This document shows, one piece after another, positions 7,276-15,504 of a stretch of DNA of 28,413 nt. Source of the DNA: JABDCI01 sp964475835 (GTDB lineage Bacteria > Verrucomicrobiota > Verrucomicrobiia > JABWAM01); NCBI GenBank assembly GCA_964475835.1, contig CAYYYL010000036.1, positions 1-28,413 on the forward strand. Reading direction: 5' to 3'. The translations under genes were made by a program, and so were the position numbers. The notes under the pieces are model-generated. The model searched no databases. It had not been told where the DNA came from and saw only the letters and a program-made list of their open reading frames with translations. Each line of letters begins with the position of its first letter. Positions within the stretch are counted from its first letter, which is position 1.

Positions 7276-8430
7276 TTGAACTCTCCCATTCTCAAAAAAC
7301 TGATCGCCCAACACAGGCTTGAATCCATTCACGAAAAAGTGGAAGGGGGCATGCGTCTGACGGAGGAGGATGCCGGGTGTCTCCATCAGTTGCGTGATTT
7401 GAACGTCCTCGGCCTTCTGGCTGACGTGGTTCGCCGGAAAAAAAACGGGAACAAGGCGTTTTATATCCTCAACCGCCACATCAACTACTCCAATCTCTGC
7501 ATCCTGTCGTGCCAGTTCTGCTCGTTTGCAAAAAAGAAACGCGATCCGGAGGCGTACGAATTCACCATCGAGGAGATGTCCCGCAAGGCGTCCGAGGCGT
7601 TGCGAATCGGAATCACGGAGCTCCACATCGTCGGCGGACTGCATCCATCCTGGAAGTTTGAGCACTATGAGGAAATGCTTCGTGCCCTCAAAAAAGTCGA
7701 TCCCACCCTGCATCTGAAAGCTTTCACCGCCATCGAGATCCTTCACCTCGCATGGATGGGAAGACTCACCGTCACCCAGACCCTCGAACGCCTTCGCTCA
7801 GCCGGCTTGGATTCCCTCCCAGGCGGAGGCGCCGAAATTTTCTCTGCAAGGGTGCGGGACCTGATCTGCCGGGGAAAGGAAACGGCGGAGGAATGGCTCG
7901 ACGTTCATCGCACGTGGCATCAGCTCGGCGGACGAAGCACCTCCACCATGCTCTATGGTCATGTCGAAACGATTCCCGAAAGAATCGATCACTTGAGACT
8001 TCTTCGCGACCTTCAGGACGAAACCCAGGGGTTCACGGCCTTCATCCCCCTGCCGTTTCACGCGGAAAACAACCGGCTCTCTCATATCCGGGAACCCAGC
8101 GGCTTCGAAAATCTTCGCAACCTCGCCATCGCCCGCCTCTATCTGGACAACTTCGATCATATCAAGTGCTACTGGATTAACCACGGACTCAAACTCGCCC
8201 AGGTCTCCCTCAGCTACGGGGTCGATGACCTCGACGGCACCGTGCTCGAGGAGAAAATCTACCACATGGCCGGCGCCGAAACCCCCCAGGAACAAACAGC
8301 CGGAGAACTCCGAAATGCCATCCAGGAAACCGGACGCATTCCCATTCAACGAGATTCCCTTTATCGTGAAATCGCGCACCATCCAGCAAAAGTTGCACCT
8401 CTTCCGGAACCGCTTCCCACGTTGTCTTAG
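7276..8430 (+). CDS. mqnE: Aminofutalosine synthase (radical SAM)
   Basis: A 384-residue radical SAM enzyme that joins the adenosyl group of SAM to 3-[(1-carboxyvinyl)oxy]benzoate to form aminofutalosine, an early step in menaquinone synthesis. The cluster cysteines are C75, C79 and C82 in LCILSCQFCSF (CxxxCxxC). HIVGGLHPSW, HLKAFTAIEI, GLDSLPGGGAEIFS, STMLYGHVET and DDLDGTVLEEKI match MqnE rather than MqnC. Length agrees with the family. Translation appears to begin at TTG 7276; the preceding in-frame CTG is the only close alternative and no ATG occurs before residue 26. It is co-transcribed with mqnP. Other mqn genes (A, B, C, D) are not in the window. Confidence 0.95.
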   Translation: MNSPILKKLIAQHRLESIHEKVEGGMRLTEEDAGCLHQLRDLNVLGLLADVVRRKKNGNKAFYILNRHINYSNLCILSCQFCSFAKKKRDPEAYEFTIEEMSRKASEALRIGITELHIVGGLHPSWKFEHYEEMLRALKKVDPTLHLKAFTAIEILHLAWMGRLTVTQTLERLRSAGLDSLPGGGAEIFSARVRDLICRGKETAEEWLDVHRTWHQLGGRSTSTMLYGHVETIPERIDHLRLLRDLQDETQGFTAFIPLPFHAENNRLSHIREPSGFENLRNLAIARLYLDNFDHIKCYWINHGLKLAQVSLSYGVDDLDGTVLEEKIYHMAGAETPQEQTAGELRNAIQETGRIPIQRDSLYREIAHHPAKVAPLPEPLPTLS

Positions 8431-8459
8431 AAAATCTAATCTAATATTCAATTAACAAG

Positions 8460-8605
8460 TTGACGGGCCCAATGGGTGAGTTAAGCTTTTAAGAATCCGC
8501 TGTTTCGTCCTGCGTTGCTCTGAGGTGGAGAAGGGTTGACGAAGGCGCTTGAGGAAGAAATCTAGCGCCGGGGGGGTTACGGGCCCCCGCAGCAAGTTGC
8601 CCGTA
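8460..8605 (+). promoter_or_regulatory. Leader of the DUF3276 gene: promoter-like hexamer and two competing hairpins
   Basis: The 196 bases between mqnE and the next start hold an AT-rich tract (8431-8459) directly followed by TTGACG at 8460-8465, a good -35 match, but no convincing -10 at normal spacing. A second TTGACG is at 8536-8541. Further down, CGGGGG (8569-8574) can pair with CCCCCG (8584-8589), while TACGGGC (8578-8584) can instead pair with GCCCGTA (8599-8605). The stems share base 8584 and interleave, so they exclude each other. I cannot tell whether this is a switch or chance in G/C-rich DNA. Confidence 0.3.
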
Positions 8606-8626
8606 GCGATTATTGTGAGGATATCA

Positions 8627-8848
8627 GTGAACGACCCATTGCACAGTGAGAAGGTTCAGGTTGAGCGCAAACAGTTCTTTTTTGATTTGAACGAAAACCC
8701 CCGTGGACGGTTTTTGCGAATTACAGAAGATGTCAACGGACGTCGGAACGCGATTGTCATTCCGGTTGTCGGTCTTGAGGATTTTCGACGAATCATCACC
8801 GACATGATTGAGCACAACACCCGCCTGGGTCAGCCTGCTCAGCCCTGA
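8627..8848 (+). CDS. DUF3276 (PUR-alpha-like) small nucleic-acid-binding protein
   Basis: A 73-residue protein built around one PUR-like repeat: SEKVQVERKQFFFDL, then NPRGRFLRITEDVNGRR and a GLEDFRRII helix. This strand order and the RGRFLRI core match DUF3276, a bacterial relative of eukaryotic Pur-alpha, known for single-stranded nucleic acid binding. The frame is open from 8549, but I chose GTG at 8627 because GAGG at 8617-8620 lies six bases upstream and family members begin just before the SEKV segment; GTG at 8615 is the alternative. Its last 10 bases overlap the 3' end of the convergent MFS gene. Its target RNA or DNA is unknown. Confidence 0.82.
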   Translation: MNDPLHSEKVQVERKQFFFDLNENPRGRFLRITEDVNGRRNAIVIPVVGLEDFRRIITDMIEHNTRLGQPAQP

Positions 8849-11163
8849 GTTTTGTCAAAGCCCTGCACTTTGAGCATCAACCCATAGGCGAGCAATGCCT
8901 CTTCCTGGGTCACATCGGGTTGTTCCGGTTCGATCAGAAAAAAGGCTTCCGCCAGGCCCAGGGTGAGCACCCACTGGGATCGCGTGGCGCGCACGTCCTC
9001 CATGGTGGTTCGAATGGCTGAGTGAATCTCCACGAGATCACTGGTCGGCGTTGGCGTCAGATCCAGGGACATGGCAGCCACCCAGGTGAAATTCTGGATG
9101 GCCCGGGCCCACTGCCCATCCATGTAGGCAACCTGACCTCCCCGCATCAATTCTTCCACCTGACCGCGCATCCGCTTTTGTCCTTCACGCTTCCACCGGG
9201 GAAACGGTCGTTTTAAGGCCTGTTTCGAAACGCTGTCCCCCCGGATCCGCAACTCCTTTTGCAGCATGGAATAGTAATCGACCGGGTCCACCGTCATCCG
9301 GCCGAGGGCAATTGCCACCTGCCATCGCGGAATGTCGGCATTGCAACGTCGAATGAATTGAAGACCTGGGAGAATCGCGGATTCGTCACCCAAAGCACAC
9401 CGCGTCTCCATCGCGGTCGAACGAACCTCAAGGGGGCCTTCCTCGTCCGCGCTTAAAAACCGCACACGTTCCAATGCCGCACGATCCTTTAGAAACCCCA
9501 ATCCCCGCAACGCCGCGAGACGCAATTGAGGATCATGGAGCCCTTCCATCAATAACGGGGTGACACTTCGATCCCCAAGAGTCCCAAGGGCCTCAAGCGC
9601 CTCGACCTGAATTTGGGATTCAGGCGATTCGGCCGCCATCCGCAAAGCAGGAATGCTGCTCCTTTCACCAATTTCCGCGAGCGCACGCACCGCCCCCCGG
9701 CGAACCTCCAGGCTGGGATCCCGAATCGCCTGGACCAGTTGCTCCGTCGCGATATCACTCCCCGCCTGAGCCAGCTTCTCAACCGCATCCACACGCTTGG
9801 ATTCATGAACCCCATCGTTGAGGACGTAACTGTGATGGATGACTTTGAAAGGATTGGAATCTATGAGCCGTTTTACCAGCAACACCGGCGAAGTGGTCTT
9901 CACATTACGAAACACCGGCGGGAAAATCACAATGGTCGTCAACCGCAGCAGGGAAGCACAAAGAAACACCACCTGAAAGGCATCCAGATGTCCTCCCAAC
10001 CAGGTCGTCGCGCCCGCCCGATCCAGGAAACCACCCGAAAGAAGAGGAGCCAGCCCCCCAACCAGACCCGCGGTTCCGATAAAAACGGAAACGAAAAGGG
10101 ATTTATTCACACTTGGACTCAGCCCCAGAAGAAGCCCCGTCGTGCATGACTCAAATCCCACATTAAAAAAACCCATGTAGAGGTGAACCCCCAAAAGAGC
10201 CAGTTTGGGATGGGAGTGCCCCCAGATCACGAGTCCAAGGGGCCAGATCACCAGGGCCGCAGAACAGATCCGGAGCACCGTGGCGTGACCAAATCTGTCG
10301 GCAAGAAATCCCCAATACTTTCCCATGACCCAACGCATCAACCACATACTGCTTGCAGCCAAAGCGATGTACGACAGACTCAACTTCATTTGGGTGAGAA
10401 AAAAATAGACGACAAACCCGTCTCCAAACGCACCGGCAAAACTCCACGAAGTGGTGAATCCAAGAAGACGGCGGAAATCACGGTGCACAAATGGTTTCCG
10501 GATCAGACTCCACCACGGCTCCCCGGACACGGTCTGGGTCACGGGCGGTTCCACCACTTGGTAGTGAATCAACAGATCCAATTCCCCCGCTACGGCAGCC
10601 AGGATGAACAATCCCACATAAGGCAGCCATCCCTGCGCACTAAAATGATCGATGCTCCAGCCCAGCGGGATAGCAAGCACGTTCACCAGACTCGCTATGG
10701 CCACGCGGCGTGCCCAGAATTTCCCGGTCTGAGCCACAGGCACAAGATCCGCCATCCACGAGAACCAGAGAGGCACCGACATCGATCCAAGGACGCTCGT
10801 CAGAAAAAAAAGTCCGAGGAACACCCAGATGGTCGCGTGCGCCCCCACGGTTCCAAGACAAAATGGAACCGCTGCAATGGCCAGCCAGATCATCCGATGA
10901 ATCGTTGCAATCCAAAACCACAGGCGCTTTCTCTCCCGAAGATTCTGGGTCAGCATCGTGGCCAGAAATTGCAACGCGAGCCCAAACATGGGCAGCGATG
11001 TCAACAGGGCGACCTGAAGCTTATCCGCACCGAGTTTGACGGCGAATGCCGTCAGAAACTGCGGCGCGATGCAGACCCCAAAAAACGAACCGAACACTCC
11101 GGCTAAAATGCTGCGCTTCATCCCCAGCGCAACCTCCAGTGGATTCAACACCTTGGAGTGCAT
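8839..11163 (-). CDS. MFS transporter fused to C-terminal HEAT-repeat domain
   Basis: A 774-residue two-part protein. Residues about 15-418 form a major facilitator membrane domain of about twelve hydrophobic segments, with RERKR in a cytoplasmic loop near 76-80 and GFLADRFGHATVLR at 285-298 as the loop motif. A linker follows, then HEAT-like helical repeats at roughly 450-610 (KRVDAVEKLAQAG, DPSLEVRRGAVRALAEIG, SQIQVEALEALGTLGD, DPQLRLAALRGLGFLKD). The last 150 residues are less clear. The substrate is unknown. A good ribosome site, GAGGTGA, sits just before the ATG on the minus strand. It is the last gene of a nine-gene run, 39 bases after the Gfo/Idh gene. Confidence 0.88.
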   Translation of the reverse strand: MHSKVLNPLEVALGMKRSILAGVFGSFFGVCIAPQFLTAFAVKLGADKLQVALLTSLPMFGLALQFLATMLTQNLRERKRLWFWIATIHRMIWLAIAAVPFCLGTVGAHATIWVFLGLFFLTSVLGSMSVPLWFSWMADLVPVAQTGKFWARRVAIASLVNVLAIPLGWSIDHFSAQGWLPYVGLFILAAVAGELDLLIHYQVVEPPVTQTVSGEPWWSLIRKPFVHRDFRRLLGFTTSWSFAGAFGDGFVVYFFLTQMKLSLSYIALAASSMWLMRWVMGKYWGFLADRFGHATVLRICSAALVIWPLGLVIWGHSHPKLALLGVHLYMGFFNVGFESCTTGLLLGLSPSVNKSLFVSVFIGTAGLVGGLAPLLSGGFLDRAGATTWLGGHLDAFQVVFLCASLLRLTTIVIFPPVFRNVKTTSPVLLVKRLIDSNPFKVIHHSYVLNDGVHESKRVDAVEKLAQAGSDIATEQLVQAIRDPSLEVRRGAVRALAEIGERSSIPALRMAAESPESQIQVEALEALGTLGDRSVTPLLMEGLHDPQLRLAALRGLGFLKDRAALERVRFLSADEEGPLEVRSTAMETRCALGDESAILPGLQFIRRCNADIPRWQVAIALGRMTVDPVDYYSMLQKELRIRGDSVSKQALKRPFPRWKREGQKRMRGQVEELMRGGQVAYMDGQWARAIQNFTWVAAMSLDLTPTPTSDLVEIHSAIRTTMEDVRATRSQWVLTLGLAEAFFLIEPEQPDVTQEEALLAYGLMLKVQGFDKTQG

Positions 11164-11202
11164 AGAAAATCACCTCACTCCGATCTCACCCCGGCAAAGT
11201 CC

Positions 11203-12180
11203 TCAAGCCATCGCCACGGGGGCTCCCTTTTTGGCTGATTCCAGGAGGGCCTGCACCACCCGGACCGAATCGATGCCAGATTGACCATCCGCAAGGGGTG
11301 GAGTTCGCTTTTTGATGCTGCCCAGGAACGAACGCAATTCAATGAGCAACGGCTCCTCGGGATCGAACTCCGCCGTGTGCACATCCCCTTCGATCGCCTT
11401 CCATTCCACCCCCTCCTTGCGATGTTGGTTGGCATGGATCTTCACTTTGTCCTGCTGCACGGTGTAGTCCACGACCACGGATTTTTCCGTGCCCACCACC
11501 AGGACCTCCCGCTTTTTAAGCGGCGAAAAATACCCCACTTCGATCGTGGCAAACACATTTCCATAGTCCAGCCAGACCCAGGCATTGTCGTCCATCCCCC
11601 GTCCCAACACATCCAGAAGCCGCGCGTTCACCGTTTTTGGCAGTCTGCCAGTAAGATAGTTGAAAAGATCGACGAAGTGAATGGCATCGGCAAATGTCAC
11701 ACCGGAATCGGAACGTGGACGCTTGAATCCGCTGAAATTGCCACGCATCCACTTGACGTCACCCACCAGCCGGGCATCGACCAGCTTTTTCACAAACTGC
11801 GAGGGCGGTTCATATCGAAAAATATGACCCACCTGAAGCATGCACTTTTTTTCCCGTGCGAGCCGTACGATGTCTTCGCAATCCTCCACGGTCAACGCGA
11901 GCGGCTTCTCCACAAAAACATCCTTTCCAAGGGCAATCGCCTCGGAGCAGAGGGGGTGATGCGTCTCGGCCGGGGTTACCACATCCACCGCATCCACCAG
12001 GGAAAGGAAGTCCCTGTGATTTTTTGAGAGATGATCGGCCGGGACCCCCATTTCGCGGCACTTTTGCAAACACTTGTCACTCGAATCCACCACATAAAGG
12101 TCCACCCCGAGGGTCAGCCATGTTCTCAAGTGGTTGACGCCCCAGCGTCCTGCCCCAATCAACAGAATCTTTGCAGCCAT
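11203..12180 (-). CDS. Gfo/Idh/MocA family NAD(P)-dependent oxidoreductase
   Basis: A 325-residue sugar or inositol-type dehydrogenase. The Rossmann start is GAGRWG (9-14); the family-defining EKP is at 91-93 (VFVEKPLAL), GHIFRY lies at 118-123, and DAIHFVDLFNYLTG carries the usual catalytic-region His. The C-terminal alpha/beta domain is complete and the length is normal. The substrate cannot be told from sequence. It starts two bases after the stop of the secreted protein upstream and precedes the MFS-HEAT gene, so it is probably co-translated with both; this pairing could mean the transporter handles the compound this enzyme acts on, but that is inference. Confidence 0.92.
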   Translation of the reverse strand: MAAKILLIGAGRWGVNHLRTWLTLGVDLYVVDSSDKCLQKCREMGVPADHLSKNHRDFLSLVDAVDVVTPAETHHPLCSEAIALGKDVFVEKPLALTVEDCEDIVRLAREKKCMLQVGHIFRYEPPSQFVKKLVDARLVGDVKWMRGNFSGFKRPRSDSGVTFADAIHFVDLFNYLTGRLPKTVNARLLDVLGRGMDDNAWVWLDYGNVFATIEVGYFSPLKKREVLVVGTEKSVVVDYTVQQDKVKIHANQHRKEGVEWKAIEGDVHTAEFDPEEPLLIELRSFLGSIKKRTPPLADGQSGIDSVRVVQALLESAKKGAPVAMA

Positions 12181-12182
12181 AG

Positions 12183-13064
12183 TTACTTTGTCTCCGGTTC
12201 CGGCGGGCGTGCGACCGGCGCCGTCGGGACCACCTGGTTCACATCACCCTTGTTTTCAAAAAGTTCCTCCCCCCCGACAATCATGGTTTCATCGTCCGAA
12301 GTTGCCACCATGGCAGGAGTGGAGCTGATATTTGAAAAATATCGCGTCTGAATACTTTTCCCCGCTGGCGAGTATTCACTATAGGTGAATAAACGCGTGC
12401 CCGACTGGTGCAGAACGTGAACATTTCCTTTCCGGTCCACCCGGGCCTTGGGATCCCCATAGTTCACAATATCACCCAGCGGGGCCGTGCAATAAACTCG
12501 ATGCGCCTCCGGATTTTGAATCCGAAGATAAAGCACGGGCGCCTGCTTCACCCGGTGCACGTGCAATGAATAGAGGCGCGGGCGCATGGTTTTGGAGGCG
12601 TCCTTGGGATCCGCCGCAGCCGTGTACTCCTGCTGCCAGATGCTGGGTCCATTCACCACGCTGAACTTCACCGGATTACTGGAGAAAGCCTTCCCCCGAT
12701 TGACGACTTCAGCCACCACACGATATTGCCCCGTTTCACGGATCAAAAACCAGGGAAGAAGGTTGAAAGTGAGCGACTTCACCTCACCCGGCATCAGATG
12801 AAGGGGCGGTGGAGTCCACGCCTTCTCGGAACGCTCGATCTCCTCGTCCTCGGTGGTGGTGACATAAAACTCAAGCCACGGCTTGTCACCCGACATTCGC
12901 CCCATGTCCAACGGCTCCGAGTTCTGGTTCGTGATCTTGACCCGGGCCTCCAACTTCTCAAATAACAAAAAATCGGAACGCTCAAAGGATACCTGAACCC
13001 CTACTTCCGCATGAACCGTGGCGGTGAGAATCAGCCCCATTACCCACCATGCGAGGCGTGACAT
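12183..13064 (-). CDS. Secreted protein of unknown function, Ig-like N-terminal part
   Basis: I do not recognise the family. From ATG at 13064 the 293-residue product begins with a signal peptide (MSRLAWWVMGLILTATVHA, predicted cut before EVG). Residues about 22-150 look beta-rich, with ITNQNSEPLDMGRM and LMPGEVKSLTFNLL segments like an immunoglobulin or fibronectin-type domain. The rest has VHVLHQSGTRLFTYSEY strands and a proline-rich end (VPTAPVARPPEPETK). The frame is open to 13094, but the start at 13064 shares its A with the upstream TGA stop (TGATG), which is a classic coupled junction, and gives the signal peptide its proper N-terminus. No cysteine for lipid attachment follows the signal. 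Confidence 0.8.
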   Translation of the reverse strand: MSRLAWWVMGLILTATVHAEVGVQVSFERSDFLLFEKLEARVKITNQNSEPLDMGRMSGDKPWLEFYVTTTEDEEIERSEKAWTPPPLHLMPGEVKSLTFNLLPWFLIRETGQYRVVAEVVNRGKAFSSNPVKFSVVNGPSIWQQEYTAAADPKDASKTMRPRLYSLHVHRVKQAPVLYLRIQNPEAHRVYCTAPLGDIVNYGDPKARVDRKGNVHVLHQSGTRLFTYSEYSPAGKSIQTRYFSNISSTPAMVATSDDETMIVGGEELFENKGDVNQVVPTAPVARPPEPETK

Positions 13065-13786
13065 CACTTTCCGATCTCCAGACGCGTGGCACACTTGTCT
13101 GGCAGACCTGCCGCAAGGATTTTCTTTTGAGCCGTCTTGATGTCGTAGGGAAGACGTTTGAGCGTGATCTGGTTCGTAATCATGTCGTAGATCACATAAG
13201 CTGCAAGGGGATTTCCATCACGAGGCTGACCAATGCTGCCGACATTGATCAAATATTTCTTTCCCGGTTCCACACGAAGCCGCTCAAATTGTCCCCCCTT
13301 CACCACACCATCCCGGATGAAGGCGCAGGGTTGATGCGTATGCCCATAAAAACAGACGGCTGTGTTTTGATAACTGAAACTGGATGCGGCCGCGAGCTTG
13401 TCCATCACATACCCCCATTTCTGAGGCATATCGAGAGTGGCGTGCACAATGGTGAAGGACTCCACAAAACGCACAAACTTCAAATTCTTGAGCCACGCCC
13501 GCTCCTCTTCATTCAATTCCTTGCGGGTCCAGCGGATGGCATCTGCAGCCATGGGGCGGAAATTAGTGCACTCGTCATCCACCGAGGCGTATTCGTCGTG
13601 GTTTCCCTTCACCACGGGACAATCCATCGTTCGAATAATCTGCAAACACTCCTTGGGATTGGCCGCATAACCCACCACATCCCCCAGACAGGCGTAGTGA
13701 GTGACCTTCTCCTTTTCGGCGTCCGCAAGAACAGCTTCCAGTGCCTCAAGGTTGGCGTGAATATCCCCTAAAATCGCGTATTTCAT
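13064..13786 (-). CDS. Calcineurin-like metallophosphoesterase
   Basis: A 240-residue cytoplasmic phosphoesterase of the YfcE/PP2A-like superfamily. The metal-binding motifs are in order: GDIH (7-10), GDVVGY (35-40), GNHD (61-64), the VHA histidine at 115 and GHTH (148-151). The fold ends with INVGSIGQPRDGNPLAAYVIYD, common to diadenosine-tetraphosphatase-like or phosphodiesterase members. The substrate cannot be named. Its ATG overlaps the end of the TPR gene by four bases and its stop overlaps the next start by one, so translation is likely coupled on both sides. Confidence 0.93.
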   Translation of the reverse strand: MKYAILGDIHANLEALEAVLADAEKEKVTHYACLGDVVGYAANPKECLQIIRTMDCPVVKGNHDEYASVDDECTNFRPMAADAIRWTRKELNEEERAWLKNLKFVRFVESFTIVHATLDMPQKWGYVMDKLAAASSFSYQNTAVCFYGHTHQPCAFIRDGVVKGGQFERLRVEPGKKYLINVGSIGQPRDGNPLAAYVIYDMITNQITLKRLPYDIKTAQKKILAAGLPDKCATRLEIGK

Positions 13787-14577
13787 GGCGAATGCCTAGG
13801 TCTAAAGGATTTTACGGGGGAAGGAAAGATTCTTTGTTCGGGAGGGATGTTGAGTTTGATTTCAGCCTCATGTCCAAACTGCGCGATTTTATCCCAAAGC
13901 TGATTATTTTTCGAATGATCCCCCGCCCAAAGACGCTTCCAAACCTCATATTCCTTCTCGGTTTGCCCGGCTTTTTCGTACATATGCCCAATCATCCTTC
14001 CAACATAAGAAGGGGCTTCGGGAAATGAAGCTGCCTTTTCAAAAGGCTCAACTGCTCCCAAAGGATCGTTAAGTTTTTGATAAATCAACCACCCCAGGCG
14101 AAAATGGAGTTCGTAGGTTTCGGGATTGTTTTTTATTCCCTCTTCCAGAAACTTCTTGCCCGCATCAATCCACTCTCTCTGCATCTTGGTGCGAAGAGCC
14201 TTGCTGGAATACTTCGGATTGGTGCTTTCGGCATAACTTGCATTCCAAGCCATGTGCCAGCCCCCCAGATCCCAAAACGAAATCGAATGGGGTTGCAATA
14301 CCACCGACAATTCGATGGCTTCCTTCAGTTTGTACCAAACCTGGTTTTCCCAGGCCACGTGTCCGTTGATCCAAACGAAATCGGCCACAATTCCACGAAA
14401 CCCGCTCAATAGGGCCACAGCGAGGTTTTGACTCAGCTTGGACCTCAACTCTACAGACAGACTCGCTCCTCCCAGCTTCAACTCCTGGTAGGAAGAATCC
14501 AACGATCTCTCCCATGAAAGCTTTATGGGTACCGTAATGGCCAGCACCAGAAACAATTGAATCAGCAGTTTCTTCAC
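13783..14577 (-). CDS. Membrane-anchored TPR-like protein linked to ABC-2 exporter
   Basis: A 264-residue protein with an N-terminal hydrophobic segment (MKKLLIQLFLVLAITVPIKL) that could be an uncleaved anchor or signal. Next is GFRGIVADFVW (59-69) and WDLGGWHMAWN (102-112), signatures I associate with a family found beside ABC-2 transporters in PVC and related bacteria. The second half has two or three TPR-like helical pairs (NPETYELHFRLGWLIYQ, DPLGAVEPFEKAASF, MIGHMYEKAGQTEKEYEVW). It probably faces the periplasm and helps assembly or substrate capture, which is inference. It lies 32 bases after the permease and overlaps the phosphoesterase by four bases. Confidence 0.8.
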   Translation of the reverse strand: MKKLLIQLFLVLAITVPIKLSWERSLDSSYQELKLGGASLSVELRSKLSQNLAVALLSGFRGIVADFVWINGHVAWENQVWYKLKEAIELSVVLQPHSISFWDLGGWHMAWNASYAESTNPKYSSKALRTKMQREWIDAGKKFLEEGIKNNPETYELHFRLGWLIYQKLNDPLGAVEPFEKAASFPEAPSYVGRMIGHMYEKAGQTEKEYEVWKRLWAGDHSKNNQLWDKIAQFGHEAEIKLNIPPEQRIFPSPVKSFRPRHSP

Positions 14578-14609
14578 AGTCAGTTGGGCATTTCCAAAAT
14601 CCCGGAAAA

Positions 14610-15500
14610 CTAGATTTCCTTCTCCTTGAAAATCAAATAAGCCACGATCAAAATGACGGTGGTGTACGTCACCCCATACCCCAGCGTCTTGTAAATATAA
14701 GTCAATGGCACTGCCTGTCCGTTAACCACGGCGTCCGCAACATCGAAACGCGTCAATGTCGGAACAAAAAAGGTCAGCACCAACAGCATCAGCTTGTTCC
14801 AAATCAACTGACTCCCCAACCACGCCTGGCGCGCGGTACTTTCCAGATGCCCGCAAATATAAACCATGAAGGATGCGATGACGTTGAAGATAACCGAGGT
14901 CGCAAATGTGGAAATCAACAGGCTGATCGAACAGATCATCAACACCTTGAAATAGGTGAGGAGAATGGCCTTCAACAGGTTCACGTCATGAACCTGACGT
15001 GTGATCATATCCATCAAATCACGGGTCGTGGCATCGATCGGGACCGAGGGATCGGAAAATGCGGCCTGCCTGAGACTGTGCTCGGCATAAAACAACACCC
15101 CTCCAAAAATCACCGACATCAGGAGAAGGGTAAAAAACAGGAGCGTGGCCATTCCCGTGAACTTTCCCAGTAGAAACTCGGAGCGGTGCACCGGTTTGGC
15201 AAGAATGGGATAGATCGTACGGTTTTCAAGCTCCAGAGGGAGGAGCTGGGCGGTCCCCACAATTGCAATAAGGGATCCGAATACCATGATGGCTCCGAGT
15301 CCAAAATCCTTGATAAATTTGACCTGTTCGGCAGGGGTGGAAATGGTGACTTGGGAAAAATAAATCGCCGTGCAGATCACTACCACCCCAAAAAGCACAA
15401 GGATGTAGAAAAACTTCTGACGAATCACCTCCGTCATCGTGTTGCGTCCAATGGTCCACATCCGCCCAAAGGAAAACCAGAGTCGTTCCGAATTTGCCAT
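14610..15500 (-). CDS. ABC-2 type transporter permease (NosY/CcmB-like)
   Basis: A 296-residue membrane subunit of an ABC exporter. Six hydrophobic segments are visible, starting at about 31-49 (FYILVLFGVVVICTAIYF) and 67-87. The LPLELENRTIYPILAKPVHR block (88-106) followed by SEFLLGKF is the typical cytoplasmic coupling region of ABC-2 permeases. A longer hydrophilic loop about 137-170 lies between the third and fourth spans. It lies four bases after the ATPase gene and 32 bases before the TPR gene. The substrate is unknown. Gene order ATPase-permease-accessory protein agrees with a complete exporter. Confidence 0.9.
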   Translation of the reverse strand: MANSERLWFSFGRMWTIGRNTMTEVIRQKFFYILVLFGVVVICTAIYFSQVTISTPAEQVKFIKDFGLGAIMVFGSLIAIVGTAQLLPLELENRTIYPILAKPVHRSEFLLGKFTGMATLLFFTLLLMSVIFGGVLFYAEHSLRQAAFSDPSVPIDATTRDLMDMITRQVHDVNLLKAILLTYFKVLMICSISLLISTFATSVIFNVIASFMVYICGHLESTARQAWLGSQLIWNKLMLLVLTFFVPTLTRFDVADAVVNGQAVPLTYIYKTLGYGVTYTTVILIVAYLIFKEKEI

Positions 15501-15504
15501 AAGC

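Noticed and set aside
10183..11106. Plus-strand open frame (307 residues) opposite the MFS domain
   Set aside because: Rich in Pro, Gln, His, Arg and Lys with no fold or motif; a shadow of the transporter gene.
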